Notes: generated by a model not told the origin, from the sequence alone. A DNA stretch of 64,000 bases from Maritalea sp051251695 (GCF_051251695.1 NZ_JBPOEU010000016.1:19765-83764); one strand, 5' to 3'. Positions 15,328-24,525 are shown, counted from the first letter of the stretch. Translations and numbers: made by a program.

Positions 15328-17002
15328 CTGTGCGACCTCCCAATAGGCGAGGGAAAATGAAAAAGCTGAATACGGTAATCATCAGTAAAAGAGATGCCAG
15401 CATGGCGGCGTCATTTGAACGATATGCGCCCAAGGCGCGATACATCATCCATGGCAGGGTGGTAAAATCGTCGGTGCCAAAAAGCGCGATGACGCCTAAA
15501 TCGCCAAACGAAAAACTAAAGCCAAGCGCAAACACATAGGCGCATTCTTTGCGCACCAAAGGCAGTTCAACATGGCGGATGCGCTGCCAGCCTTTGATAT
15601 CAAGGCTTCTGACCAAGCGCTGGGATTTATTGGCGATCTTTTCCAGAGGCGGCCCAAGTGTTGCATTCGCCAATGGCAGTGCCAGCAGTGCGTTGGCCAA
15701 AATGACAACGTAAATGCCAATTTCGCCGGTGTCTAACCGGGCGAACCGGGCCAGCAAGAAAAACCCGAGCCCCAACACAATTGCAGGGGTTGCGAGGTAG
15801 GCAAAAATCGGTGCGCTGATTAATGTACGCAAGAACTTGGCGGATGAACCTTTTTGATTTTGGTAGACAAGTTCAGCGCGCGAAAACGCCAGCAATAGCG
15901 CGAGGGAAATCGAAATTAGAGCGCTCGCCGTTGCAATCAATGTTGACGTGAGCAGGGCGTTGATAAACTTTTGCGACGTGATGAGTTTGAACATGGCCGG
16001 GTCGAACCCGTTTACGATGATGATTATCAATGGGCTGGCATAGGCAAGCATCAAGATGAGCAATGCAATTGCTAAGCAGATTTTGGCTGTTCCACGGGCG
16101 GCCCAAATATGGTTGTCATTGTTGCCAATAAGGATTGAATTGCTTTTTAGCCCTGCGGTTGGAAGAATGATCGCAAGGCAAAACACCAATTGTGCGGCGG
16201 CCAAAAGGGCGGCGCGATTTAGGTCGAAATCCGCTTTGACAGCTTCGAATATTGCGACTTCAAATGTTGAATTATTGGGGCCGCCACCCAGCAATAGCAC
16301 GACCGAAAACGAGGTGAAGCACATCAAAAAGATCGTCGCGCCAAGGCCCGGCATGGCGCTTTTAAGAACGGGCCAGTCCAAAATCGTAAATCGTTGACAC
16401 GCGGTTAAACCTAGCGATTGGCCCAGCTTTAAACTGGTTGTTGGCAGGCCTTGCAGGCGGTCATAAAAGATGCGCGCAGCAAAAGATCCGTTCAGAACCG
16501 TGTGCGCGGCGAGAATGCCTTGCAGACCGAAAATCGAAAATGGTAATTTTGAAAAACCCAGCGATTGGCCAAACTCATTGATCAACCCGGCGCGGCCCCA
16601 AATGCCCAAAAGGCCGAAGGCAACAACAAGCGTGGGCAGCACCAAACCTGCGGACAAGAACGCCAATGCCCAAGATTTCCCGATAAACTTTAATCGCGTC
16701 AAGGCAACGCCGATCACCCCGCCCGTTGCGAATGCTAGAATGACTGAGAGGCCTGCTTGAATTGTCGACATGCGCAGCAGGTGAAAAAGATCAGTGCTGC
16801 TTTGGGATTGGTTGCCGAACAGGCTGGCGGCTTGCCAGATTATCGCGATGAGTGCGACGATCAATCCGCCAACGCCCAAGGCAATCGATAAGCCAAGTAT
16901 AAGACGTGGTGAGCGCCATTTGGACTTTGTCGGTCGAGCAGATTTGGCCCCGCCGATGTGGCGGGACCAATTTCGCTTACTTGATATCGGCGAAGAACGC
17001 AT
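15311..17002 (-). CDS. thiP: Thiamine ABC transporter permease ThiP
   Basis: A 563-residue inner-membrane protein with about twelve helices in two fused permease halves, each with an EAA-type loop. The first is near LKLGQSLGLTACQRFTILDWPVLK and the second near LVRSLDIKGWQRIRHVELPLVRKE. ThiP proteins have this duplicated form. The start is uncertain. I use ATG 17002, which overlaps the thiB end by 26 bases and has AAGG upstream; TTG 17029 is also possible. It forms the channel for thiamine delivered by ThiB. Confidence 0.93.
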   Translation of the reverse strand: MRSSPISSKRNWSRHIGGAKSARPTKSKWRSPRLILGLSIALGVGGLIVALIAIIWQAASLFGNQSQSSTDLFHLLRMSTIQAGLSVILAFATGGVIGVALTRLKFIGKSWALAFLSAGLVLPTLVVAFGLLGIWGRAGLINEFGQSLGFSKLPFSIFGLQGILAAHTVLNGSFAARIFYDRLQGLPTTSLKLGQSLGLTACQRFTILDWPVLKSAMPGLGATIFLMCFTSFSVVLLLGGGPNNSTFEVAIFEAVKADFDLNRAALLAAAQLVFCLAIILPTAGLKSNSILIGNNDNHIWAARGTAKICLAIALLILMLAYASPLIIIIVNGFDPAMFKLITSQKFINALLTSTLIATASALISISLALLLAFSRAELVYQNQKGSSAKFLRTLISAPIFAYLATPAIVLGLGFFLLARFARLDTGEIGIYVVILANALLALPLANATLGPPLEKIANKSQRLVRSLDIKGWQRIRHVELPLVRKECAYVFALGFSFSFGDLGVIALFGTDDFTTLPWMMYRALGAYRSNDAAMLASLLLMITVFSFFIFPRLLGGRTDADHR

Positions 17003-17984
17003 CGATATAAGCCTTGGTGTTTTGAGCAACAGTTTCCTCGTCCAGCAACAATGTTTGCTCCGCTTTCAATGGCTCAGCAAACCCTTCAGGCAAACCGCCC
17101 TCAAGTTCGATCACCGGGAACATCCAGTTGGTGGTGGGGATGATTTTTTGTGCTTCTTGGCTCACCAAGAACTGCAAGAAATCTTGCGCGAGTTCTTTTT
17201 GCTTTGATGATTTTAGAACGCCTGCCAGTTCAACTTGAACATAGTGGCCCTCGTCAAAAATCGCGGCGGCATAGTTGTCATCTTCTTCGGCGATTTTGTG
17301 ATAGGATGGGGAGGTGGTGTAGCTCAATACCATATCCGCTTCGCCATCAAGGAACAGGCCGTAACTCTCAGACCAGCCTTTGGTCACTGTTAAGATGTGC
17401 GGCGCAAGGTCTGGCCACATTTCATTGGTGTCATCGCCGTAAGCCGCTTTTGCCCAAAGGACGAGACCAAGACCTGGTGTAGACGATCGTGGATCCTGAA
17501 TGACAAACTTAAAGTCATCGCCCTGACGCACCAGATGTTCAAACGAAGTTGGTGGGGTTGGGAAGTCTGACTTGCGATAAACGAAGGCGAAATAGCCATA
17601 GTCAAATGGCACAAACTGGTCAGATGTGTAGTCAATTGGCAGTTTCACCGCTGAAAGATCGGCCATGTGCGGCGCGAACAGATCGGTGCTTTTAGCTTCT
17701 GCGGCGACGCTTGTATCCAGACCCAGAATGATGTCGGCCTTTGTGTTTTCGCCTTCCAATTGTGCTTTGCGCAATGCGCCAATTGAATCTTCAGTGCCGA
17801 CAAAATCCACAACACAGTTGCAGTTTTTTTCAAAGCCAGCTTTTAGACCCGGGCCAGGGCCCCAATCAGAAGCAAAGCCATCATAGGTGTAAATGGTGAG
17901 CGTTGGCTCTTCATCTGCCATTGCGCCAGAAGCGAATGGAACAAATGAAAAGAGCGCCGCAATCGTAAGTTTTTTCAAAGACAT
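16977..17984 (-). CDS. thiB: Thiamine-binding periplasmic protein ThiB
   Basis: A 335-residue secreted solute-binding protein. ATG 17984 is chosen because AAGGGGA lies just before it and it gives a signal peptide (MSLKKLTIAALFSF... cleaved near AMADEE). The mature protein begins LTIYTYDGFASDWGPGP, has CNCVVDFVGTEDS, and ends in NTKAYIDAFFADIK, as in ThiB. It captures thiamine and its phosphates for ThiPQ. A longer frame reaches 18044 but lacks a signal at its N-terminus. The ribosome site (17990-17996) is complementary to 18025-18031, so the riboswitch probably acts on translation. Confidence 0.95.
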   Translation of the reverse strand: MSLKKLTIAALFSFVPFASGAMADEEPTLTIYTYDGFASDWGPGPGLKAGFEKNCNCVVDFVGTEDSIGALRKAQLEGENTKADIILGLDTSVAAEAKSTDLFAPHMADLSAVKLPIDYTSDQFVPFDYGYFAFVYRKSDFPTPPTSFEHLVRQGDDFKFVIQDPRSSTPGLGLVLWAKAAYGDDTNEMWPDLAPHILTVTKGWSESYGLFLDGEADMVLSYTTSPSYHKIAEEDDNYAAAIFDEGHYVQVELAGVLKSSKQKELAQDFLQFLVSQEAQKIIPTTNWMFPVIELEGGLPEGFAEPLKAEQTLLLDEETVAQNTKAYIDAFFADIK

Positions 17985-18070
17985 AATAGTCCCCTTATTT
18001 GCAAACAGTTGCGGTCGTGCGAAAAAGGGGAAATGACAAGGCAAAGTCCCGAAAGGGGCTTGTCATCTCG

Positions 18071-18157
18071 AGCTCCCTCCGCCAGCATGACCTGGTTCAG
18101 GTTCAATGGGTAAAATCTCAGCTCCAATAAATGGAACACCCCAGCGAGACGGGAGCT
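18071..18157 (-). promoter_or_regulatory. TPP (THI-box) riboswitch controlling thiBPQ
   Basis: Read on the minus strand, the P1 stem AGCTCCC/GGGAGCT encloses the conserved thi box. It has CTGGGGTG, then GCTGAGA, then ACCC...GAACCTGA, then CAGG.CATGCTGGCG, then GAGGGAGC. The order and spacing are those of the TPP aptamer. Downstream, ATGACAAG/CTTGTCAT (18059-18066 with 18033-18040) forms a hairpin, and TCCCCTT (18031-18025) can pair with the thiB ribosome site AAGGGGA. This fits translational shut-off when TPP is bound. Confidence 0.95.
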
Positions 18158-18164
18158 AACTTAG

Positions 18165-18878
18165 TTGAAAAATTCACATTTGCAAGCCCCTCAATTGTCT
18201 AATCCCGACATTGTGCTTTTGCGGTTTTTAGAACCTGTAATTGTGTTGGGTGGGGGAAATTTTTGCGCCGACCAATTGCGTTCATTTATCGCCAAAGGCT
18301 ATCCGCTGATTGCTGCGGACGGCGCAGCAGACGCAGCGCTGGCGCTCGGGTTGGAGCTTAAGGCGGTGATTGGTGACCTAGATTCCATTCAAGACAGAGA
18401 TGCTTTTGACGACGACGCTCAGGTTTTTGAAATGTCCGACCAAGAAACAACTGATTTTGAAAAGTGTCTTTATACGATTGATGCGCCGCTATTCATTTGC
18501 TTTGGCATGTTGGGCAAACGCGTCGACCATACTTTAGCGGCCTTTCACACCATCGCCCGACATGGGGTGAAAAAGCATATTGTTTTGATGGATGATGTGG
18601 ACATTACGTTGGGCGTTGTTGGTGATTTTGAACTTGGATTACCCGTTGGAACTCGCTTTTCAATTTATCCGCTGCAACCTGTGACCTTTGAGCGCTCAAT
18701 CGGTCTGAAATACCCGCTGGATGGGCTCACCTTGGATGTGGGCAAACGCATTGGCACGTCGAACGAGGTCAACAAGACGAGCGTGAAACTGATGCTAAAC
18801 GAGCAACATGATGTTCCCTATTTGGTGATCTTGCCAAAGGACCATTTTGACGCAATATTGCCGCTTTATTCTATCTGA
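18165..18878 (+). CDS. Thiamine pyrophosphokinase
   Basis: A 237-residue enzyme transferring pyrophosphate from ATP to thiamine to make TPP. Family marks are VLGGG near residue 27, AADGAAD, VIGDLDSI, QETTDFEKCL and GMLGKRVDHTLA in the catalytic half, and the C-terminal beta-sandwich with EVNKTSVKL. It sits divergently beside thiBPQ, linking uptake to activation. The only early start in frame is TTG 18165, eight bases beyond the 5' end of the riboswitch, with GGGAG nine bases before it. A slightly later TTG is possible. Confidence 0.92.
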   Translation: MKNSHLQAPQLSNPDIVLLRFLEPVIVLGGGNFCADQLRSFIAKGYPLIAADGAADAALALGLELKAVIGDLDSIQDRDAFDDDAQVFEMSDQETTDFEKCLYTIDAPLFICFGMLGKRVDHTLAAFHTIARHGVKKHIVLMDDVDITLGVVGDFELGLPVGTRFSIYPLQPVTFERSIGLKYPLDGLTLDVGKRIGTSNEVNKTSVKLMLNEQHDVPYLVILPKDHFDAILPLYSI

Positions 18879-18895
18879 GTTTAATCGGAAACACC

Positions 18896-19519
18896 ATGTA
18901 TCAACAGCCCGCGTTTGAAGAAACACGCCAAGAAATATTGTTTGATTGCATTGCGCAACATCCCTTGGCGGCATTGGTGTGCCTGACGGCAGATGGCCTT
19001 GCTGCCAATCATTTGCCCATGGTGGCTGACCAGCAAAACAATTTGCTGCAAGCACATCTGTCACGCGGCAATGATCTGAACAAAACTCTTGAGGACGGCG
19101 TGGAGGCGCTGGCCATTTTTCAAGGCCCCACGCACTATGTCTCAGCCAGTTGGTATCCGGGTAAAAAAGACCACGGCAAAGAAGTGCCCACCTATAATTA
19201 CATGGTGGTGCATGCCCGTGGCCGCTTGCGGTTTAGAACCGAGGATACGTGGAAACTTGAGCATTTGAATGCTTTGACCAATAAAATGGAAAAGGGTCGA
19301 AGCGAGCCTTGGTCCGTTTCCGATGCGCCTGACGACTATGTGGCCCGTCAACTTAAAGGTCTTTATGGGCTTGAACTGGACATCACGGAACTGGTCGGCA
19401 AATGGAAAGTCAGCCAAAATCGCAAGCCCCACGACAAGCAAGGCGTGATTGCGGGTTTGGAAGAAGATGGCGACCAAGACGCGCACAAAATGTCAGCGTT
19501 TATCAAAGCAGGGCTTTAA
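18896..19519 (+). CDS. PaiB-like FMN-binding protein
   Basis: A 207-residue protein opening MYQQPAFEETRQEILFD and containing AANHLPM, HLSRGND, FQGPTHYVSASWY, VPTYNYMVVHARG and KGLYGLELDI. This is the pattern of the PaiB / FMN-binding split-barrel family described as negative transcriptional regulator in Bacillus. Whether it binds DNA is doubtful, as there is no HTH; flavin binding is the better supported idea. It follows the thiamine kinase by 17 bases and is probably cotranscribed. Confidence 0.9.
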   Translation: MYQQPAFEETRQEILFDCIAQHPLAALVCLTADGLAANHLPMVADQQNNLLQAHLSRGNDLNKTLEDGVEALAIFQGPTHYVSASWYPGKKDHGKEVPTYNYMVVHARGRLRFRTEDTWKLEHLNALTNKMEKGRSEPWSVSDAPDDYVARQLKGLYGLELDITELVGKWKVSQNRKPHDKQGVIAGLEEDGDQDAHKMSAFIKAGL

Positions 19520-19658
19520 AAGCCGGCCGTCCCAGTTAAGTTTTTATTTACATTATATTGCGTCAGAATTTTAGGCGTCGCTTTTGCCATGTTGATGCCC
19601 AATTTGAGACATGAATTGGCAAAAGGTTATTTATTGAATTTATTTTTGGAAAAATTTT

Positions 19659-20702
19659 ATGCGTACTCGAATTATTGGCGGTGCGGTTGCGTCCGCGATT
19701 TTGTTCTTCTCTGGCGCGCAAGCGGCATTTTCACAGGCTTCCGCCATACAGTGCAAGGTGCCGATCTCCGAAAAGGTTTGTTATACGCTAAGTCATGAAT
19801 CACGTGACTGCATAGACCCGCCTAAAGAGCTTGCGGTTTACAAGCTAGGTGAACAACTCGAATTGATTTTTGATGTTGCACCATCTGCCATGCAACAAAC
19901 GATGTGTGATCTTGATGCACTATTTGTTGCTAAGGAATTCGAAGGCCACGGGTCTGGCTTTCTCAGAAACACAGAAATGTATCTGGGGTGGGATGCTGTT
20001 GTGAGAATGCAGAGGACCTACTCAAGTCTAATTGAAACATCGTTTTCGAGATATGCGCTGGGTGCCAACTTTTTCAAAACTTATCGCGAGATAGACCCTG
20101 GAAAATGGAAATTTACCGACGCTTCACAGCTCTATTACGACATCGAATACACAAAACCGCGCATAAAGGATTTGAACTATGCGTTAGCCAATCTTATTTT
20201 TCATGAGTTGGCGCATTTGATGGAGAGCCACCCAAGGCTGAGTATACTGCATAGGTTTGGTTTTTTCGGTTGCAATTCTCAACTCCAACGCTCGTCAAAC
20301 TACATTTTATTGGCGGCAGATCGAATTTTAAAGGGTTATGTTTTTACCCTCAAGCACTATCCAGCAGAGGGACAAGATAGTTCTCTACTAAGGGAACTGG
20401 AGCAGTCCAATTATTCAACCCCTTACGCAATGGCAAATGCTGCCGAGGATTTTGCAGAAGTGATGTCCGAGTACATCATGTTTGAGCATTTCGGCGTTAA
20501 TTTTCGAATTCGCAAGGGTGATGAAATTTTGTTTGATCGCAGGAAACAATTTCAAAATGAAAACATGCAAGCAAAACTAGATATAGTGAAACTTGTCCTG
20601 GCGTTGCCATCTATGGCGAAAAAGAAACGTCGAGCTTTACGCTTAGACCGAAAACTATGCCGTGGCATGTTTGATCCCAAGCTGATGACACAATTGAATT
20701 AG
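19659..20702 (+). CDS. Secreted HExxH putative zinc peptidase, uncharacterised
   Basis: A 347-residue protein with a signal peptide (hydrophobic 6-20, likely cleavage after QAAFSQA). It has HELAH at about 182-186 inside a helix (ANLIFHELAHLM) and NAAEDFAEVMSEY at about 260-272, which could supply a third, glutamate zinc ligand as in gluzincins. Eight or so cysteines, most in the mature N-terminal part, suggest disulfides. The residue spacing resembles secreted DUF-type metallopeptidases, but I cannot place the family. The gene is visibly more AT-rich than its neighbours and stands alone. A peptidase role is inference from the motif. Confidence 0.75.
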   Translation: MRTRIIGGAVASAILFFSGAQAAFSQASAIQCKVPISEKVCYTLSHESRDCIDPPKELAVYKLGEQLELIFDVAPSAMQQTMCDLDALFVAKEFEGHGSGFLRNTEMYLGWDAVVRMQRTYSSLIETSFSRYALGANFFKTYREIDPGKWKFTDASQLYYDIEYTKPRIKDLNYALANLIFHELAHLMESHPRLSILHRFGFFGCNSQLQRSSNYILLAADRILKGYVFTLKHYPAEGQDSSLLRELEQSNYSTPYAMANAAEDFAEVMSEYIMFEHFGVNFRIRKGDEILFDRRKQFQNENMQAKLDIVKLVLALPSMAKKKRRALRLDRKLCRGMFDPKLMTQLN

Positions 20703-20738
20703 ATTTTGATCAGGGTGATGCAGACGTTGACGTCGGCA

Positions 20739-21626
20739 TCACTCAACTAAAGCAGGCTGATTTTCCACCACTTGCTTTTTCACTTCAATTTGCACTTTTT
20801 CAAAGGCCCGCACTTCGATTTGACGTATGCGTTCGCGGGAGACTTCGAATTTTTGCGCCAATTCTTCCAGCGTCAATGGCGTTTCGCGCAGGCGACGGGA
20901 TTTGAAGATTTCTTGCTCACGTTCGTTCAGCACTTCCATCGCATTTTTAAGAAGGCCCATGCGTTCGTCATATTCTTGCGCGTCGCCCAATTGGGTTTCT
21001 TGATCGGGCTCGTCATCAACCAACCAGTCTTGCCACTGGGATGCACCTTCGTCGGAACGCATGGGGGCGTTGAGTGATGCATCGCCGGTCAGGCGTTGGT
21101 TCATTGAGACAACATCGGCTTCTGACACTTTAAGCGTCGTGGCGATTTGCTTGATTTGATCGGGGTGAAGCGCGCCATCATCAAGGGCAGCGATTTGGCC
21201 TTTGATTTTGCGTAAATTGAAAAACAGGCGTTTTTGCGCAGCGGTTGTGCCGATTTTTACGAGCGACCATGACCGCAAAACATATTCTTGGATTGAGGCG
21301 CGGATCCACCACATGGCGTAGGTGGCGAGGCGGAAGCCCTTATCGGGTTCAAACCGTTTTACGGCCTGCATCAAACCCACATTGCCTTCTGAGATAACTT
21401 CAGAAATGGGCAACCCATAACCGCGATAGCCCATGGCGATTTTGGCGACCAAGCGCAGATGTGATGTAATTAGCTTTTTCGCAGCTTCAGGGTCTTCGTG
21501 CTCTTTATAGCGCTTTGCGAGCATAAATTCCTCGTCATGCGGCAGCATGGGGAATGTGCGAATTTCTTGCAAATAGCGCGATAAACCATCATCTGATGAC
21601 AGCGTTGGAAGATTTGTTTGGGCCAT
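20739..21626 (-). CDS. rpoH: RNA polymerase heat-shock sigma factor RpoH
   Basis: A 295-residue sigma-70 family factor. It starts with LSRYLQEIRTFPMLPHDEE (region 1.2). Region 2 has LITSHLRLVAKIAMGYRGYG and FRLATYAMWWIRASIQEYVLRSWSLVKIGTT, including the RpoH box; region 4 has LTLEELAQKFEVSRERIRQIE. It directs transcription of chaperone and protease genes. A candidate sigma-32 promoter lies upstream at 21730-21755. A hairpin GTGATGC/GCATCAC at 20715-20742 spans its stop codon. Confidence 0.97.
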   Translation of the reverse strand: MAQTNLPTLSSDDGLSRYLQEIRTFPMLPHDEEFMLAKRYKEHEDPEAAKKLITSHLRLVAKIAMGYRGYGLPISEVISEGNVGLMQAVKRFEPDKGFRLATYAMWWIRASIQEYVLRSWSLVKIGTTAAQKRLFFNLRKIKGQIAALDDGALHPDQIKQIATTLKVSEADVVSMNQRLTGDASLNAPMRSDEGASQWQDWLVDDEPDQETQLGDAQEYDERMGLLKNAMEVLNEREQEIFKSRRLRETPLTLEELAQKFEVSRERIRQIEVRAFEKVQIEVKKQVVENQPALVE

Positions 21627-21729
21627 AAAGCACCCCCTGTTTTTTAGCGCGCCGCGAATACAGTTTTAGCCGGCGCATGCCAACACTCTAAAAGACGCGT
21701 TGGGCAGCAATGTTCTCAACTTAGGCACT

Positions 21730-21755
21730 ATATAGGGCGGATATATGAAATTTCA
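21730..21755 (-). promoter_or_regulatory. Candidate sigma-32-type promoter of rpoH
   Basis: On the minus strand TGAAA (21755-21751) is followed after 13 bases by CCCTATAT (21737-21730), close to the heat-shock consensus CTTGAAA-N11-16-CCCCATNT. The 5' TGAAATTTCA is itself a palindrome. It is about 100 bases upstream of the rpoH start. Confidence 0.4.
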
Positions 21756-21808
21756 TCCCCAAAATCAGAAAAATTGCATAAAGTTCGATGCGGGAGGCAA
21801 GTTTATGT

Positions 21809-22816
21809 CTAACTATCAGGGTTTTGCAGGCATTTATGCAATTGTGTTAAATCTTCTGGGAAGGGCGAAGAAAAGTGCATTTTCTCGCCAGTTGTCGGGT
21901 GGGCGATGGTTAAATCGACTGCGTGAAGGGCTTGGCGTGCGAGTGATTTTAGCGCTTTTTGCAGTATCATTGGCAGGTTGCGTTCCCGGCTTTCAAACCC
22001 AATACCATAGGAAGGATCGCCCAATAAGGCATGCCCAATATGGGATAGGTGAACCCTGATTTGGTGGGTTCGCCCAGTTTCTAATTGGCAGGCGATTTGG
22101 GCAACAGTCCATTTGTCGCCGCCGAAGGCATCCACCACTTGATAATGGGTGACCGCGTTGCGACCGCCACTTTCGACAATGGCTTGTTTTGTTCTGTTGT
22201 GCGGTGACCGGCCAATCATTGCGTCAATCTTGCCTTGTTCGGGTGCTGGTACACCCCACACGAAAGCATTGTAGGTGCGACGCAGCGGTCCGTTCTTGCC
22301 GTGGTCTGCAAATTGGGCTGACAATGAGTTGTGCGCAATTTCGGTTTTTGCGGCGATCATCACGCCAGACGTGTCTTTGTCTAAACGATGCACAATGCCG
22401 GGGCGCTTGACGCCGCCGATGCCTTTTAGGCTTTGGCCACAGTGAAACAGCAGCGCATTGACCAAGGTGCCGGTTTGAACACCTGCTGCGGGATGCACCA
22501 CCATGCCTGCGGGCTTATCGATAACAATGATCGCATCATCCTCGAACAGCACCTTAAGGGGAATGTTTTCGGGTTCCGGATCAGCGTCTATCGGTGCGGG
22601 TTCTATAAATATTAGTTGCTGTTCTTGTTTGACGCGGTATTTCGGCTCGCTTATGGTCGCGCCGTCAATGGTAAGCGTGCCAGAACGAATAAGGCTTTGG
22701 CATCTTGAGCGCGAATGTGCATCAAGGTGTTTGGCCAATACCACGTCCAGTCGCATACCGTCATCTTCGGATGAAATCGAAAATTTAGTCAATTCGCCAG
22801 TGGAGCCATTGTTCAT
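21809..22816 (-). CDS. rluD: 23S rRNA pseudouridine synthase, RluD type
   Basis: A 335-residue enzyme. An S4 RNA-binding domain is at about residues 18-80 (MRLDVVLAKHLDAHSRSRCQSLIRSG). The RluA-family catalytic domain has VHRLDKDTSG with the catalytic Asp, and LETGRTHQIRVHL. It makes pseudouridines in helix 69 of 23S rRNA if it is a true RluD; other RluA family members cannot be fully excluded. It lies directly upstream of rpoH, a common alphaproteobacterial order. Its start overlaps that of the divergent gene at 22815 by two bases. Confidence 0.92.
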   Translation of the reverse strand: MNNGSTGELTKFSISSEDDGMRLDVVLAKHLDAHSRSRCQSLIRSGTLTIDGATISEPKYRVKQEQQLIFIEPAPIDADPEPENIPLKVLFEDDAIIVIDKPAGMVVHPAAGVQTGTLVNALLFHCGQSLKGIGGVKRPGIVHRLDKDTSGVMIAAKTEIAHNSLSAQFADHGKNGPLRRTYNAFVWGVPAPEQGKIDAMIGRSPHNRTKQAIVESGGRNAVTHYQVVDAFGGDKWTVAQIACQLETGRTHQIRVHLSHIGHALLGDPSYGIGFESRERNLPMILQKALKSLARQALHAVDLTIAHPTTGEKMHFSSPFPEDLTQLHKCLQNPDS

Positions 22817-23189
22817 GAGTGCTGATCAACCTTTAAACGCGCAAGATAAAAACCAAGATGAAACGAGCACTCTTACACCAGAAGCGGAAGCGGTTATCCA
22901 TCGGGCGCGCCGTTCATTTGGTATCAGTGTTCTTATCCTGATGCTGGGGTTTATGGCGGTTGCGGGCGCGCTTGTCTATCGTTTGAACCAAAAGTCGAGT
23001 AATGACCAGTATCAAGCGCAAAGTGTTAGTGTGCCTCAAGGCGCACAAATTGTTTCTGTTGTTGCCCAAGACGGCCTTATCACCTTGACCTACAAGCTTG
23101 GTGCCGACACGACAATTCGGCTGGTGGATGCGAAAACGGGTGATGTTGTTCGGGATATCAGCATCGCGCCAGAAGCGCCATTAAACTAA
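22815..23189 (+). CDS. Small single-pass membrane protein (DUF6476-like)
   Basis: A 124-residue protein starting MSADQPLNAQDKN. The N-terminus is polar and acidic, one transmembrane helix is near residues 37-58 (FGISVLILMLGFMAVAGALVY), and a periplasmic beta-rich part follows (IVSVVAQDGLITLTYKLG ... TTIRLVDAKTGDVV). This is the layout of the small protein found divergent to rluD in many Rhizobiales, which I believe is DUF6476; that name is from memory. An upstream in-frame extension to 22503 is antisense to rluD and is ignored. Function unknown. Confidence 0.75.
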   Translation: MSADQPLNAQDKNQDETSTLTPEAEAVIHRARRSFGISVLILMLGFMAVAGALVYRLNQKSSNDQYQAQSVSVPQGAQIVSVVAQDGLITLTYKLGADTTIRLVDAKTGDVVRDISIAPEAPLN

Positions 23190-23199
23190 GAGCTTCAAA

Positions 23200-24387
23200 C
23201 TAGTTCGACGATACTTTTTTCAATGCATCCATGCGATCGGCGACAATGCCGATCGCGTTCTCATCGTCTTGGTTTTGAGTTGGCTCTTGGCCCAGAACGG
23301 TTTCATCAACGCCATCATCTGCATATTTTCGCACACGATCAAACAGGCTTTCTTCGCCTTGCGTATTGGTGTTGCTATCCTGATCGTAAATCAGGTGGCT
23401 GACATCAACCGCGATATTTTCCATGCGCTCGCGTAAATCATCAACGTCACCAGTTTTTTGCGAGAAGCGCGAAAGAATGTCTTCTTCAAGCGCTAGAATG
23501 CGGCTGCCAACGTCATCCATTTCGTCTTCTACACGAAATTCTTCGGCGAGGCTTTGCCCAGCGCTGCTGATTGGAGCTTCAGCGTCATCATGCTGCTCCG
23601 TTTCATCCTGGGTCGTTTGAGCCTTTGCCGACTGCTCGTTCAACATGGTCGTGAAGCGTTCGGCTGCAATAGCGATATGTGCTTCTGCGTCGTCCAACAG
23701 GTCAGGAATGTTCTTGGTGAGGGTTTTGTCCGCTGTTGAACGGGACTTAGATTTAAGCTCTTGCACGCGGTTCATTGAAGCACGGAGCTGCTCTTCGAGG
23801 AACGCATTGCGCTTTTTCTCAGCGATGAGGGATTTGGCCAGTTTTTTGGCATCGCCTTCCAACTCGCCGACAGCAATTTCATCATCGAAATTTTGTACGA
23901 CAGCGGACGTTGCGATGTTAGCAGCGGCACGCGCCTGATCCAACTCTTCGATTTTTTGCGCCAAGTCTCTTTCGCGATACCGAAGTTTTTGCGACAGGTT
24001 GGTCAGTTCAACTTCATAATTTCGAACTTGGTCTTGCAATTCTTGGTTGCGATCGATGAGCTCGGCGGAAACATTTTCGGTTGTTTCGCGCTCATGCACG
24101 GCCAAATCTTGGGTCTGGCGCAATTGAGTTAACTCACGAAGCTGCGCGGCGCGCTTTTTGCGCAGGTCTTCCAACTGCAATTCGAGCTTGCGCAACTCAA
24201 GTGCATTTTTGGCCCGAAGCTGGTCTTTTTCTGCTCGAAACTCTGAAAGGGTAACAGGCGTGGTGGCCGCAATACGTTTCTTGGTGAGGCGTACAGCGCG
24301 GCGCCAAACACTTGGCAGGATAAGCAATGATAGAATGATGGCGCACAAAAAACCAAGCGCGTAAAACATCATACTCTCAATGACCAT
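23200..24387 (-). CDS. Membrane-anchored long coiled-coil protein, unknown
   Basis: A 395-residue protein. An N-terminal membrane anchor is at about residues 5-25 (MMFYALGFLCAIILSLLILP). About 200 residues of heptad-rich coiled coil follow (LRKLELQLEDLRKKRAAQLRELTQL, then YRERDLAQKIEELDQ), and then an acidic C-terminal tail. ATG 24387 has GGGAG upstream. Similar proteins are conserved but unnamed in Rhizobiales. A role in envelope or division scaffolding is speculation from architecture. Confidence 0.78.
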   Translation of the reverse strand: MVIESMMFYALGFLCAIILSLLILPSVWRRAVRLTKKRIAATTPVTLSEFRAEKDQLRAKNALELRKLELQLEDLRKKRAAQLRELTQLRQTQDLAVHERETTENVSAELIDRNQELQDQVRNYEVELTNLSQKLRYRERDLAQKIEELDQARAAANIATSAVVQNFDDEIAVGELEGDAKKLAKSLIAEKKRNAFLEEQLRASMNRVQELKSKSRSTADKTLTKNIPDLLDDAEAHIAIAAERFTTMLNEQSAKAQTTQDETEQHDDAEAPISSAGQSLAEEFRVEDEMDDVGSRILALEEDILSRFSQKTGDVDDLRERMENIAVDVSHLIYDQDSNTNTQGEESLFDRVRKYADDGVDETVLGQEPTQNQDDENAIGIVADRMDALKKVSSN

Positions 24388-24525
24388 CAAAAACTCCCGT
24401 GGTTTAACTCCCATATAGCTAATGTAGCTTGCACGTAAATGGAAGTGCCATACGCTAATGTGTTGATCAATGGTTAACGTATCACATAGTGACATGCGGG
24501 GCCAAGATGGAAAACAAGACAGAAA

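Noticed and set aside
20715..20742. Hairpin at the rpoH end as an intrinsic terminator
   Set aside because: The stem GTGATGC/GCATCAC spans the rpoH stop codon and has no T-run on either strand.
21745..22059. Plus-strand 104-residue frame with a lipoprotein-like LAGC motif
   Set aside because: Most of it is antisense to the conserved C-terminal part of rluD and it has no ribosome site; the lipobox is coincidental.
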